64,000 nt of DNA, taken from assembly GCA_964489525.1 (NCBI GenBank), contig CAZAYY010000002.1, forward strand, positions 203,384 through 267,383, read 5' to 3'. The notes beneath the pieces are model-generated. The model made no database searches and was not told the origin of the DNA. It saw only the letters and a program-made list of their open reading frames with translations. The position numbers and the translations under genes were made by a program. This DNA comes from CAZAYY01 sp964489525. GTDB lineage: Bacteria; Chloroflexota; Anaerolineae; Anaerolineales; JABWBV01. Shown one piece after another: positions 24,160-33,013 of the stretch. The first letter of the stretch is position 1; the number at the start of each line of letters is the position of its first letter.

Positions 24160-26994
24160 CTACCGGTTTACCGCCGGCACGAACAACCGCCACAAGGCCA
24201 GGGTTGCAAATGGGATGGTGTTGTTTTCCATTTCCACTTCGGGCGTGCCCAGCCCAACCCGCACCTCGCCCACCTGGGCTTCTTGGGTGTGCAGGTCTGG
24301 CGCGGCCACGAGGCGAACGGCAAAAGCCCCAAACTTGCTCAGGCCGGCAATGTCGCCCAGGGAGAAGAGGTACTGCGCCCCCTGTTGGGTAAAGGGCAGT
24401 TCGGCGCTGATCAATTCCAGGGTTTCGGGCAGGGTCAGCGTCAGGGTGGTTCCGGCTGCCAGGGGGTAGCCAATGTTTTCCACGTCCAGGGTCAGGGTGA
24501 ATGCCTGGCCAGGGGTGACAACATCCGGCACCACCGCCACAGCCTGCAAATCCGGGTACACGGAGCCCAGGTGAATTTCATCCAGAACGAAAAAGCTTTC
24601 TTCGCCAGGGTTCAATTCCCCCTGGATCGTAATCGTCAGGGTTTCCCCCGCCCAGTCTGTGAGGTCCACCCAGGTGCGCTGCCAGTCCGGGGCTGGTGCG
24701 AGTGCCACCACAACATCCCCCCGGCCCGCACCGGAGAGCACCAACGCCGCCGAAGAGAATTTTTCGGATTCAGGCCAGAGGTGCCAGAAAGAAAGAATCG
24801 GGGTGGGCATTCCCCCTGGAAGGCTCACCTGCCGGGATACCGCCAGCACAGCTTCACTGCGGGTTGGGCTGGCAGCGGCTGGCGCAGGCCAGTTCGCGGC
24901 AGGGTTGACAATCACCCCGGGCGAAGCCGCTGCCAGCGCATTTGCCCCCGAATGATAGAATTCGGCTGTTTGGGTCAGCACAGCCGGACCTCCGGAAAAC
25001 CACTCCGCAGGCAGCCCGGCGTTTTCAAAATCCCCATCCAGGAGCAAATCGTTGAAAGGCGGCAGGGCAATATCTTGGTAGAAATTTCCAGATTCGATTT
25101 CCAGGGTGGTTTCTGGCAGCGAAGCATATCCTGGTTTACTCCAGTTCAGGGTGGGAAAGAACGGGTACGCCTGCGGCGAACCCAACACCCAATAAGCGCC
25201 GTCGGTTTCAGAGGGCTGGTTGTACAGGGTTGGCCCCAAAAATTCCACCACACCCTGGGAAAGGGGCGAACCCGCCAGGTCTGTGAATTTACCCATGATG
25301 CCCCAATCGTAAAAAATGATTTCCGCATCTCCCCCTGATTCTGGCCAGGCCGGTGTGTTTTGGGCATAGTCCGTGCCGCGTATCCGGAAGGAGTAGTTTC
25401 CCCATTGGGTTGCATAAAACCCCAGGTTATTCTGGGTGAGGGGCGGCAGGGTTCCCCAGGTTGGGCTGCTTTGATGTTTATATTCCAATTCGTAGTTCTT
25501 GATTCCCGACCCGCCCGGGTCCCAGCCGGACCACGAAAGTTTGTGCATAAGGCGGTAAACAAATCGGGGCATTGGGGCAAAGTTGACGATGGGAGGGATG
25601 GCTTCCACCGTTGTCCAGGCCTGGGCACCCGTCCAGGCGCTCAGGTTTCCGAAGACATCTAATCCCCGAGAGCGAAAATAGTATGTTTGTCCGCCAATAC
25701 CGGTATAGATTTTAGCCGCAGCGGACGCTCCAAAGGGTGAGGCATAGGTGAACCAATCTGTCCATATGCCATTGGCCCCAATGCGCATTTGAACATCCAA
25801 TCGTTCGACCAATTCAGAACTACTGTCCCACCCCCGAATCAGGACATTAAAAGACGCCGGTGAAACATGGGGCAGCGGTGTAATTTCGGTGACTGGCGGG
25901 TAAGAATCGAGAAAACAATAGTGGTGGTACCAGTTCGTATCGCCGCTGCCAATATAACTGTATGAACCTCCACCCATATTGATCTTAAACATTTTAGCGC
26001 TGGTCCAATACCACTTCCCTTCATAATAGATCCAATTCACCAGGTCGCCTACCACCCATTTATCGTTGCCAGTCTGTTGCAAGCCCCTCACCAACAAATC
26101 CACATTGCCCAGGGTGGCCGAATGATCAATTTTCGTCGCTCCGCTGCCATCCGCGTTCATGTGCCAGATTTCAAAAAAGCCGTCCCCATCCGCATCGGCG
26201 CTGTAGGCAATCTTGGTGCCATCCTGGGACCAATGCGGGTAGGCGCTGTAGGGTTCATACCCCAATTGAACCTGGTTGCTGCCATCCGCGTTCATCACCC
26301 AAACCCGAAAACCACCCGTCCGGCGCGAGATGAAGGCAATCTTGCTGCCATCCGGCGAATAGGCGGGCATGCCATCGTAGTCCGGGTGGCTGGTCAGGGC
26401 AGCGGGCGTCCCGCCGGCGCTGGAAACCACGTAAATATCCTCCAGCCCGTTTGCATAAGCCATTTGGTAGGCCACCTGCTGGTTGTTCGGCGCCCAGTTT
26501 GGGTACATGGCATAGGCGTTGTGAGGGGAAAGGCGGAACTTGCTTCCACCGCTGATTGGGATGGAATATATCACCGTTTCGTAGTCGAGCACTTCCGCAT
26601 AGGCAATGGTTTCACAACTGCGGTTCAGGCGGGGTGTGACATCCAGGTGGGGATCAGACGTCAAAAAAATGGAGCGTATATTATAGGTGGTTTCGTCGGC
26701 CACATGGAGATGGTACCCGGTGTTGGTTACACGGGAATAAACAGTGCGGCTCCAGTATTCATTTCTGGAAGCCGCATTGCTGGCGGCTTCGGTTTGCAGC
26801 CAGGCTTCTTGCGGCGGTTCAAGGCTGTTTAGGTCTCTCGGTAAAAGGCTGGGGTCGCGCCGGTACAGGTCGCGTTCGGGAAATGATTCAAGTTCATCCT
26901 GGGCGGCTGCCCGATCGGGTGCACCCAACATCACTCCCCCAAAAACGGTGAAGATAAAGGCAAAAAGCAGAACATGCATCAGGGTTTTTTTCAT
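24160..26994 (-). CDS. Large secreted TolB/WD40-like propeller protein
   Basis: A 944-residue secreted protein. The signal peptide ends at about residue 32 (DRAAA/QDE). Residues about 110-310 contain TolB-like blades with repeated SPDGSKIAFISRR, MNADGSN and SQDGTKIAYSAD units. Then come fibronectin/Ig-like segments (YELEYKH, GNYSFRIRGTDYAQN), a carboxypeptidase-regulatory-like stretch (LAGSPLSQGVVEFLG), a jelly-roll-like domain beginning LLLDGDFENAGLPAEW, and a CARDB/DUF11-like domain (PGQAFTLTLDVENIGYPL). It ends WRLFVPAVNR, a tail shared in form with three other secreted proteins here. TAGGAGGT precedes the ATG. A role in surface binding is an inference; no catalytic site is visible. Confidence 0.8.
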   Translation of the reverse strand: MKKTLMHVLLFAFIFTVFGGVMLGAPDRAAAQDELESFPERDLYRRDPSLLPRDLNSLEPPQEAWLQTEAASNAASRNEYWSRTVYSRVTNTGYHLHVADETTYNIRSIFLTSDPHLDVTPRLNRSCETIAYAEVLDYETVIYSIPISGGSKFRLSPHNAYAMYPNWAPNNQQVAYQMAYANGLEDIYVVSSAGGTPAALTSHPDYDGMPAYSPDGSKIAFISRRTGGFRVWVMNADGSNQVQLGYEPYSAYPHWSQDGTKIAYSADADGDGFFEIWHMNADGSGATKIDHSATLGNVDLLVRGLQQTGNDKWVVGDLVNWIYYEGKWYWTSAKMFKINMGGGSYSYIGSGDTNWYHHYCFLDSYPPVTEITPLPHVSPASFNVLIRGWDSSSELVERLDVQMRIGANGIWTDWFTYASPFGASAAAKIYTGIGGQTYYFRSRGLDVFGNLSAWTGAQAWTTVEAIPPIVNFAPMPRFVYRLMHKLSWSGWDPGGSGIKNYELEYKHQSSPTWGTLPPLTQNNLGFYATQWGNYSFRIRGTDYAQNTPAWPESGGDAEIIFYDWGIMGKFTDLAGSPLSQGVVEFLGPTLYNQPSETDGAYWVLGSPQAYPFFPTLNWSKPGYASLPETTLEIESGNFYQDIALPPFNDLLLDGDFENAGLPAEWFSGGPAVLTQTAEFYHSGANALAAASPGVIVNPAANWPAPAAASPTRSEAVLAVSRQVSLPGGMPTPILSFWHLWPESEKFSSAALVLSGAGRGDVVVALAPAPDWQRTWVDLTDWAGETLTITIQGELNPGEESFFVLDEIHLGSVYPDLQAVAVVPDVVTPGQAFTLTLDVENIGYPLAAGTTLTLTLPETLELISAELPFTQQGAQYLFSLGDIAGLSKFGAFAVRLVAAPDLHTQEAQVGEVRVGLGTPEVEMENNTIPFATLALWRLFVPAVNR

Positions 26995-27157
26995 GATTAC
27001 CTCCTAGTTCCCCAAGTTTACCCGCCCTGGTTAAACGAAAAGAGGGACAAATGTCACCAAACCCGGGTGACATTTGTCCCTTCTCATTCGCAAAATTGCC
27101 GGCCCCAGCGCTTGCTGGGCGGTTGTGAAGAATTATGAGGACGCGGCCTGTGCCCGC

Positions 27158-28642
27158 CTACTGCCCCTGACCCAGGGAAAAGCCGGGTTTTCCGTCAAAG
27201 GTATAGAGGTGCTCCGTTTTGATGAAATCCACGCCTTGTTCGGCAAGGCGCCCCAGCAGTGCCACCACCTGGCTGTGTGCGACCTCCTGTCCGGCCTGGG
27301 CAGGCTGGAACCGGCAGCGCCAGTGGTCGGTGTGGAAGGTTTCCGGAAAACCATCAGGCCAGACCTTTACCCCTCGGTTGGTGATCATCACCAGCTCCAG
27401 CTCGTCCGTTTGCACGCTTTGCAGGTGTTGGGCGATGGCGTCGGGCGAGGAATCGCTGTCGTGGATGAACACATCCACGCCCACCAGGGCTTTTTGTGCC
27501 TTGACCCGTGGGGATGGATGGATGCTCGGCATGGCGTCGTTGGTGTACGACCGGATTTGCAGGTGCCGGGGTTTTTTGCCCAGCCGCTCAATCACCGCCT
27601 CAGCAAACGCCTGGGTGCCAACCCGGGTCTGGCTTACACCGGGCCGGTAGAGGTCCCCGGTGTGCACCCCATCTTCAATTGCAGCCAGCCAGGCATTGTG
27701 AATGCGCTCGGCCACTTCGCCTTGCCCCAGGTGTGCCAGCATTTTGACGGCGCTCAGCAGCAGGCCGCTTGGGTTGGCAACACCCTTTCCGGCAATGTCC
27801 GGCGCAGAGCCGTGAATGGCCTCAAACATGGCGTAGTTTTCGCCAATATTTGCCGAAGGGGCCAGCCCCACCGAGCCGCTGATTTCTGCAGCAATATCCG
27901 AAAGAATGTCGCCGTACAGGTTGGGCAGCACAATCACATCGAACAGCTCCGGTGCGTTGGCCATCCGGGCCATACCAATATCCACAATCATGGTATCGGC
28001 CTTGATTTCCGGGTATTCAGTGGCAACTTCCAGGAACACCTGGCGAAACAGCCCATCGGTCAGCTTCATAATGTTGTCTTTAACAAAACAGGTCACCTTT
28101 AACCGGTTTCGCCGCCGGGCATATTCAAAAGCAAACCGGATAATTTTTTCAGACCCTGGTCGGGTAATTAGTTTCAGGCACTGCACCACATCGTCGGTTT
28201 GCTGGTGTTCGATGCCAGCGTACAGATCCTCTTCATTTTCACGAATAATCACCACGTCCAGGTGTGGGTGGCGCACCGGAATGTACGGATCGTAGGCAAT
28301 GCAGGGGCGAACATTCGCATACAGCCCCAGGGTCTTGCGCAGGGTGACGTTCAGGCTTTTCACGCCGCCGCCCTGGGGTGTGGTGATGGGCCCTTTCAAA
28401 ATCACCTTGCGCTGCTGGATCAGGTCCCACGCTTCTGGGGCAATGCCGGCACTGTGCCCTTTGCGGTACATAGACTCGCCAAGCTCAATCGGCTGCAGGT
28501 CCAGCGATGCGCCGGCCGCTTCCAGGATGGACAGGGTGGCTTCCATAATTTCCGGGCCAATGCCATCGCCTGGGGCAACAACAATCGAGGCTGGTTCAAC
28601 ATGGCCTCGCATAACGCGGGGTTTGAATTGGGTTGCAGTCAT
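27158..28642 (-). CDS. icd: Isocitrate/isopropylmalate dehydrogenase family, probable isocitrate dehydrogenase
   Basis: A protein of about 494 residues. The first 340 residues are the decarboxylating dehydrogenase fold: VVAPGDGIGPEIMEA, the substrate loop SLNVTLRKTLGLYANVRP, ENEEDLYAGIEH, the lysine/aspartate block DIGMARM...NLYGDILSD, and the cofactor region HGSAPDIAGKGVANPS. A C-terminal extension of roughly 150 residues (from about 340) resembles that of Thermus-type isocitrate dehydrogenases. It should convert isocitrate to 2-oxoglutarate; the cofactor cannot be fixed by eye. The ATG at 28642 is preferred because AAAGGA sits 8 nt before it; the ATG at 28651 directly abuts that motif. Confidence 0.85.
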   Translation of the reverse strand: MTATQFKPRVMRGHVEPASIVVAPGDGIGPEIMEATLSILEAAGASLDLQPIELGESMYRKGHSAGIAPEAWDLIQQRKVILKGPITTPQGGGVKSLNVTLRKTLGLYANVRPCIAYDPYIPVRHPHLDVVIIRENEEDLYAGIEHQQTDDVVQCLKLITRPGSEKIIRFAFEYARRRNRLKVTCFVKDNIMKLTDGLFRQVFLEVATEYPEIKADTMIVDIGMARMANAPELFDVIVLPNLYGDILSDIAAEISGSVGLAPSANIGENYAMFEAIHGSAPDIAGKGVANPSGLLLSAVKMLAHLGQGEVAERIHNAWLAAIEDGVHTGDLYRPGVSQTRVGTQAFAEAVIERLGKKPRHLQIRSYTNDAMPSIHPSPRVKAQKALVGVDVFIHDSDSSPDAIAQHLQSVQTDELELVMITNRGVKVWPDGFPETFHTDHWRCRFQPAQAGQEVAHSQVVALLGRLAEQGVDFIKTEHLYTFDGKPGFSLGQGQ

Positions 28643-28651
28643 CGCTTTCAT

Positions 28652-28992
28652 CCTTTCAATGAGTGTATGGCACAGCCAGGGATACTTCGCCCGTTCCGCA
28701 GTGCGGCGGCCAGTGCAAGGTTGGTTAGAAATGATTGGGTCTCTACGATTTTATCTCGAAAATCAAAGACTGGTTGGCAAAAAGTGCTGTGAACAGCAAG
28801 CAAATCTTGATTTTGGATAACTGCTGTGCTGCCTTCCCCCTGTAGTCACGGCTTTAGCCGTGTACCCACCCCATAAAGAAAACCCCAAAGGTTGTAGAGG
28901 CCTTTGGGGTTTTCTTTATTTCCCGTTCTGCGCATTCCCCATTGCGCTCAATGCGACATCGCGGAATGGTCTACTAACTGGCCTTTGGTGGT
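28652..28992. other. Intergenic region with REP-like hairpin and terminator
   Basis: Apart from the terminator described separately, this 341-bp gap contains one REP-like unit, GTAGTCACGGCTTTAGCCGTG, at 28842-28862 (GTAG head followed by a short hairpin). No gene or convincing promoter for the downstream dehydrogenase was identified. Confidence 0.6.
28875..28917 (-). terminator. Symmetric (bidirectional) terminator after the lipoprotein gene
   Basis: A perfect 17-bp inverted repeat, AAAGAAAACCCCAAAGG against its complement, with a 9-nt loop; the T-rich arm ends serve as U-tracts in both directions. It lies 76 bp downstream of the lipoprotein stop codon at 28993 (minus strand). Confidence 0.88.
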
Positions 28993-30183
28993 CTACTGAC
29001 CGCCGACAATCACCATCGTCACACCCGATTGAATCCCCGGGCTGATGGCAACCAGGATGGACTGATCGCCTTTTTGATACATCAGGCTGACCATTTCGCC
29101 CGAAGAAAAGTCCATTTGCAAGGTATAGCCGGAATCGGTGAGCAGTTTTTTATACTGGGTGGTTGTTTCTTCTACCGAAAGGTTGACGGAAAACGTGGTG
29201 GTTCCGGCAAAGGTGTTCACATCGAAGGCGCCCGGCAGCAGGGGCACTTCCCCGGAAGCGCCTTCCCCTCCCTCTGTTTCCGGAGTGGGGCCCAGGCTCG
29301 GGGCTTCGAAGCAGTCTGTGGGGGGTTCAACCACCACGGGTTTGTTCACCTCACGGATGGTCATTTCGTAGCGAATATCCCCTTCCAGGTCCGGGTTGCT
29401 GCTCAGCATTTCCATCGGGCCGCGCCCTTCCATCCAGAAGCGCAGGATAAATCCGGTGGCCTTATCCACGTATACCCGGCCATCTTTAAACTCAAACGTA
29501 CCGCCTGCCCAATCTTCGTCAAGCAGGTTCTCCTGGGTGATTTGATAAACTTCCACCGGGCGGCCATCTACCGTTTCATCGGGCAAAATGCGCTTGGCCT
29601 CGCCGGTCAGGAAGGTGTCTTCCCGCAGCAAGAAATCGGCCGGGGTGTCTTCTTCCGATTCCGCCGCAAAACAAAACCGCACCCCCATGGTTTCGGGAGC
29701 CAGCATATACACCTTGTTATCTTTGAAGAAAATCTGGAACTCCGTGTTCATTTGGGCATTGCTGCTGCTCTCGGTGGTTCCTGTCATGACATATTCTTCG
29801 GGGTTTACCGAAAAATCTCCCGAAAGGTTGATTTTTCCGGTAACCGGGCTGTTGTTCGCGGCCACCCCGCTGTACGAAATAAAAAAGTCAATCTGGTAGG
29901 TGTTGATTTCGGTTTCAGGCTTGAACAGGTTGGGCTTGGAAAGGTCCAGCGCGCCGGATTCTGGCATCGGTTCGCTGCTGCCGCTTGCCTGGGTCGGGCT
30001 GGCGGGTTGGGCGGGTGCCTCACTGGCCTGGGTGGGGGCAGTGCTTTGTCCCGGCTGGCTGGCCTGGGTGGGGGCTGGATCATCGGCAGGTTCACCACTG
30101 AGGTTGCTGATAAAATTACAGGCCAAGGAGGCCATCAGCAGAACACTGATTACGAACAGAATGCGCATGTTATGGTTTTTCAT
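28993..30183 (-). CDS. Lipoprotein of unknown function, possible LppX/LolA-like fold
   Basis: A 396-residue exported lipoprotein. The signal ends in the lipobox LMASLAC (Cys at about residue 22), followed by a Ser/Pro/Thr/Gln-rich linker with three TQAS units to about residue 75. The body (about 80-290) has alternating strands and ends EVNKPVVVEPPTDC; its shape (TYQIDFFISYSG... GRPVEVYQITQ... ATGFILRFWM) recalls the lipid-carrier-like fold of LppX/LprG proteins, but this is only a resemblance. A second small domain at about 320-396 contains YKKLLTDSGYTLQMDF. AAAAGGAG precedes the ATG. Confidence 0.7.
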   Translation of the reverse strand: MKNHNMRILFVISVLLMASLACNFISNLSGEPADDPAPTQASQPGQSTAPTQASEAPAQPASPTQASGSSEPMPESGALDLSKPNLFKPETEINTYQIDFFISYSGVAANNSPVTGKINLSGDFSVNPEEYVMTGTTESSSNAQMNTEFQIFFKDNKVYMLAPETMGVRFCFAAESEEDTPADFLLREDTFLTGEAKRILPDETVDGRPVEVYQITQENLLDEDWAGGTFEFKDGRVYVDKATGFILRFWMEGRGPMEMLSSNPDLEGDIRYEMTIREVNKPVVVEPPTDCFEAPSLGPTPETEGGEGASGEVPLLPGAFDVNTFAGTTTFSVNLSVEETTTQYKKLLTDSGYTLQMDFSSGEMVSLMYQKGDQSILVAISPGIQSGVTMVIVGGQ

Positions 30184-30391
30184 AGAAACTCCTTTTGTCT
30201 TCCTTAATTATACGAGAAACCCAACAACCTGAACACCCTGGATTAAATGAAGCCCGCAGAACGGATAGCCGGAACCCGTTCTAAAAATGAAGCTCCCAGG
30301 GTTCCGACTGCTTTTTGCCCACATTTCCCTGGTCTCTTCTTCACAGCCGGATAAGGTACAATAAGCTTACTCTGACGTAGAGGGAATCTCA

Positions 30392-31549
30392 ATGCACCAC
30401 GCTTCATCCTCAAACCACTTACTCGAAGTCGCTTTGCTCTTCCTCCGGCTGGGGGCTACAGCCTTTGGTGGGCCGGCTGCTCACATTGCCATCATGCACG
30501 ACGAGGTCGTCAAGCGCCGCAAATGGCTCAAAGAACAGGAATTTCTCGACCTGTTGGGGGCAACCAATCTCATCCCCGGCCCCAATTCCACCGAAATGGC
30601 CATTCATCTTGGCTACCTTCGGGCGGGTTGGCCTGGGCTGCTGTTGGGCGGCATCTGCTTCGTTGTCCCAGCCATGCTGATAGTCCTGGCCCTCGCCTGG
30701 GGGTATGGCGAGTACGGTTCGCTGCCCCAGGCCAGTTGGCTGTTATATGGTGTCAAACCTGTGGTCATTGCCATCATCCTCCAGGCGCTCCACAGCCTGC
30801 GCAGCAAAGCCATCCAAAACTTTACCACTGGGATGATTGCCGTGCTGGCCATGGCGTTATATTTTTACGGTTTCAATGAAATCTTGCTGCTGTTTGGCGG
30901 CGGGGCGGTTTTGCTGCTCCTGTCTAACATCCACAAGCTGCGCAGTTGGCTGGGTGGGGCGGCGCTCTTCTCCATGCTGCCGCTGCACGCGGCCGGGGCG
31001 CTGGCCGGGACAGGCGTGCCTTTCAGCCTTTCTTTATTATTCCTTACATTCTTAAAAATTGGCTCGGTAATGTATGGCAGCGGCTATGTGCTGTTGGCGT
31101 TCTTACGGGCAGACCTGGTGGAGCGTTTGGGTTGGCTGACCGACACCCAGCTTTTGGATGCAGTGGCCATTGGTCAGGTCACCCCTGGCCCGTTGTTTAC
31201 CACAGCCACTTTCATTGGCTACCAGTTGGGCGGGGTGAGCGGCGCGCTCCTGGCCACCCTGGGCATTTTCTTGCCCTCCTTTATCTTTGTGGCCATCTCT
31301 AACCCGTTTATCCCCCGCCTGCGGGCTTCAGCGGTGTTGAGCGCCGCCCTGGATGGCGTTAACGCCGCCTCGCTGGGCCTGATGGCTGCAGTTTGCATCC
31401 AGGTTGCCCGGGCTTCCCTCGTAGATCCGCTCACCTGGCTGCTGGGGGTGGCATCCCTGGCGCTGCTGCTTCGCTTTAAAATCAATTCCACCTGGCTGAT
31501 TGCTGGAGGGGCGCTGGCCGGATGGCTCGCGTTTGAGTTGGGGGGCTGA
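30392..31549 (+). CDS. chrA: Chromate transporter, two-domain ChrA
   Basis: A 385-residue inner-membrane protein with two homologous CHR halves of about six helices each. The N-terminal half carries FLRLGATAFGGPAAHIAIMH and LIPGPNSTEMAIHLGY; the C-terminal half carries FLKIGSVMYGSGYVLLAFL and AIGQVTPGPLFTTATFIGY, the corresponding signature blocks. The family exports chromate in exchange for protons, which gives chromate resistance. GAGGGA precedes the ATG. The next gene begins 34 bp downstream on the same strand; no chromate-responsive regulator is present. The real substrate may differ in this lineage. Confidence 0.9.
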   Translation: MHHASSSNHLLEVALLFLRLGATAFGGPAAHIAIMHDEVVKRRKWLKEQEFLDLLGATNLIPGPNSTEMAIHLGYLRAGWPGLLLGGICFVVPAMLIVLALAWGYGEYGSLPQASWLLYGVKPVVIAIILQALHSLRSKAIQNFTTGMIAVLAMALYFYGFNEILLLFGGGAVLLLLSNIHKLRSWLGGAALFSMLPLHAAGALAGTGVPFSLSLLFLTFLKIGSVMYGSGYVLLAFLRADLVERLGWLTDTQLLDAVAIGQVTPGPLFTTATFIGYQLGGVSGALLATLGIFLPSFIFVAISNPFIPRLRASAVLSAALDGVNAASLGLMAAVCIQVARASLVDPLTWLLGVASLALLLRFKINSTWLIAGGALAGWLAFELGG

Positions 31550-31583
31550 ACCATGCCCCGATCAATAAAACAAGGATGGGACC

Positions 31584-32996
31584 ATGAGTACATTTAACCT
31601 GACCAAAACCGATTATTTGAACTACCGCGATGCCCCCCTGCACGCCTGGGCAGCCCGGCGCGGGCTGGCAGAACCCCCTTCTGCCTACGACCAGTTTCTG
31701 ATGCAGCAGGGTTATGAGGTTGAAACCTTCGCCCGCCGTGTTTTGCAAAACTACGCTGCCGCCCACTACACCCGCTTCGAACTGGTTTTTCAAGCCGTTT
31801 ACCAGGATGGCCCCTTCCATGCCAGGGCCGATGCTGTCATCCACGACCTGGAAAACAACGTCACCGATATATTTGAAATTAAAAGCGGAACTTCTGTCAA
31901 ATCCGAAAACCTGTACGACACCACTTTTCAAAAACTGGTCCTGGCCGGCGCTGGCCTGCCCATTCGGGATGTCTTCATGGTTTACCTGAACAAGACGTTT
32001 GTTTTACAAGATGGCCTGAATGATGCGCTGATCGTGGTTGAAAATGTCACGGACCAGGTGGCCGGGTTGGAAAACGAAGTGCGTAGCGAGCGGCAGTTAG
32101 CCTGGGATGTACTCCAACGTGAAACCAGCCGGGGCATTCCCGGCTGCCTTAAACCCAAAGACTGTCCGTGCCTGGATTTGTGTTTTCCCAGTCTGCCGCG
32201 CTACTCCATTTTTGATATCCCCAATCTTCGCAAAGCTGCGCCGCTGATTGAGCAGGGTATCCTGGCGCTGGATGACCTCCCGGCAGACTTTAAACTCACC
32301 GATAACCAGCGTCCCTATGTAGAGGCCGCCCGTCGCCGCCGCCCGTTGTTCAAAGCCGGTGAAATTCGCCAGGAACTGGCCCAGCTGGCTTACCCCCTCT
32401 ACTTTTTGGACTATGAAACCATTGGCTTTGCCCTGCCGCGCTACCCGGGGTATACCCCCAACCAACACGCCGTCTTTCAATACTCACTCCACTGCATCCC
32501 TCGCCCCGGCGCAGACCCCCTTCACCGCGAATATCTCGATACCCAACCCGGCGACCCCTCTGCCCGGCTGGCAGCCCGCCTGGCGCAAGACCTGGGGCCA
32601 ACCGGCTCGGTGTTGGTTTGGAACCAGCCTTTTGAAGAGGGCAAAAACCGCCAGATGGCTGTGCTCCACCCGCAGCACGCTGGTTTCTTGTTGGGGGTCA
32701 ACCAGCGTATGTACGACCTGATGCAAATTTTCAAAAAAGGACTGTATATTCACCCCGACTTTGGCGGCAGTGCTTCGATTAAAAAGGTTTTGCCGGTCCT
32801 GGCGCCCGATTTATCCTATGCCGACCTGCCGGTTGGCAGTGGCACCCAGGCCATGGCGGCCTGGTATACCTGTGTGTTCGATGGATTACCCCCAGAAGAG
32901 AAATCGCGCCTGGAAAACGACCTGCTGGCCTACTGCAAAATGGACACCTGGGCAATGGTGCGAATTTTCCAGGAACTGCAACGGGCTTTTGCATAA
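31584..32996 (+). CDS. TM0106/DUF2779-type nuclease fusion protein
   Basis: A 470-residue protein with two nuclease-like halves. The first resembles RecB/Cas4 PD-(D/E)XK enzymes: FHARADAVIHDL and DIFEIKSGTSVK supply the acidic and lysine positions, and a cysteine group (GCLKPKDCPCLDLC) at about 190-203 could hold an iron-sulphur cluster. The second half (from about 272) begins LYFLDYETIGFALP, which matches a DEDD-type RNase H-like exonuclease start, and contains VWNQPFEEG and YCKMDTWAMV. It probably degrades or processes nucleic acid; the biological setting is unknown. There are no CRISPR genes nearby. AAGGATGG precedes the ATG. Confidence 0.8.
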   Translation: MSTFNLTKTDYLNYRDAPLHAWAARRGLAEPPSAYDQFLMQQGYEVETFARRVLQNYAAAHYTRFELVFQAVYQDGPFHARADAVIHDLENNVTDIFEIKSGTSVKSENLYDTTFQKLVLAGAGLPIRDVFMVYLNKTFVLQDGLNDALIVVENVTDQVAGLENEVRSERQLAWDVLQRETSRGIPGCLKPKDCPCLDLCFPSLPRYSIFDIPNLRKAAPLIEQGILALDDLPADFKLTDNQRPYVEAARRRRPLFKAGEIRQELAQLAYPLYFLDYETIGFALPRYPGYTPNQHAVFQYSLHCIPRPGADPLHREYLDTQPGDPSARLAARLAQDLGPTGSVLVWNQPFEEGKNRQMAVLHPQHAGFLLGVNQRMYDLMQIFKKGLYIHPDFGGSASIKKVLPVLAPDLSYADLPVGSGTQAMAAWYTCVFDGLPPEEKSRLENDLLAYCKMDTWAMVRIFQELQRAFA

Positions 32997-33013
32997 TCGC
33001 CCAGCAATCCGAA

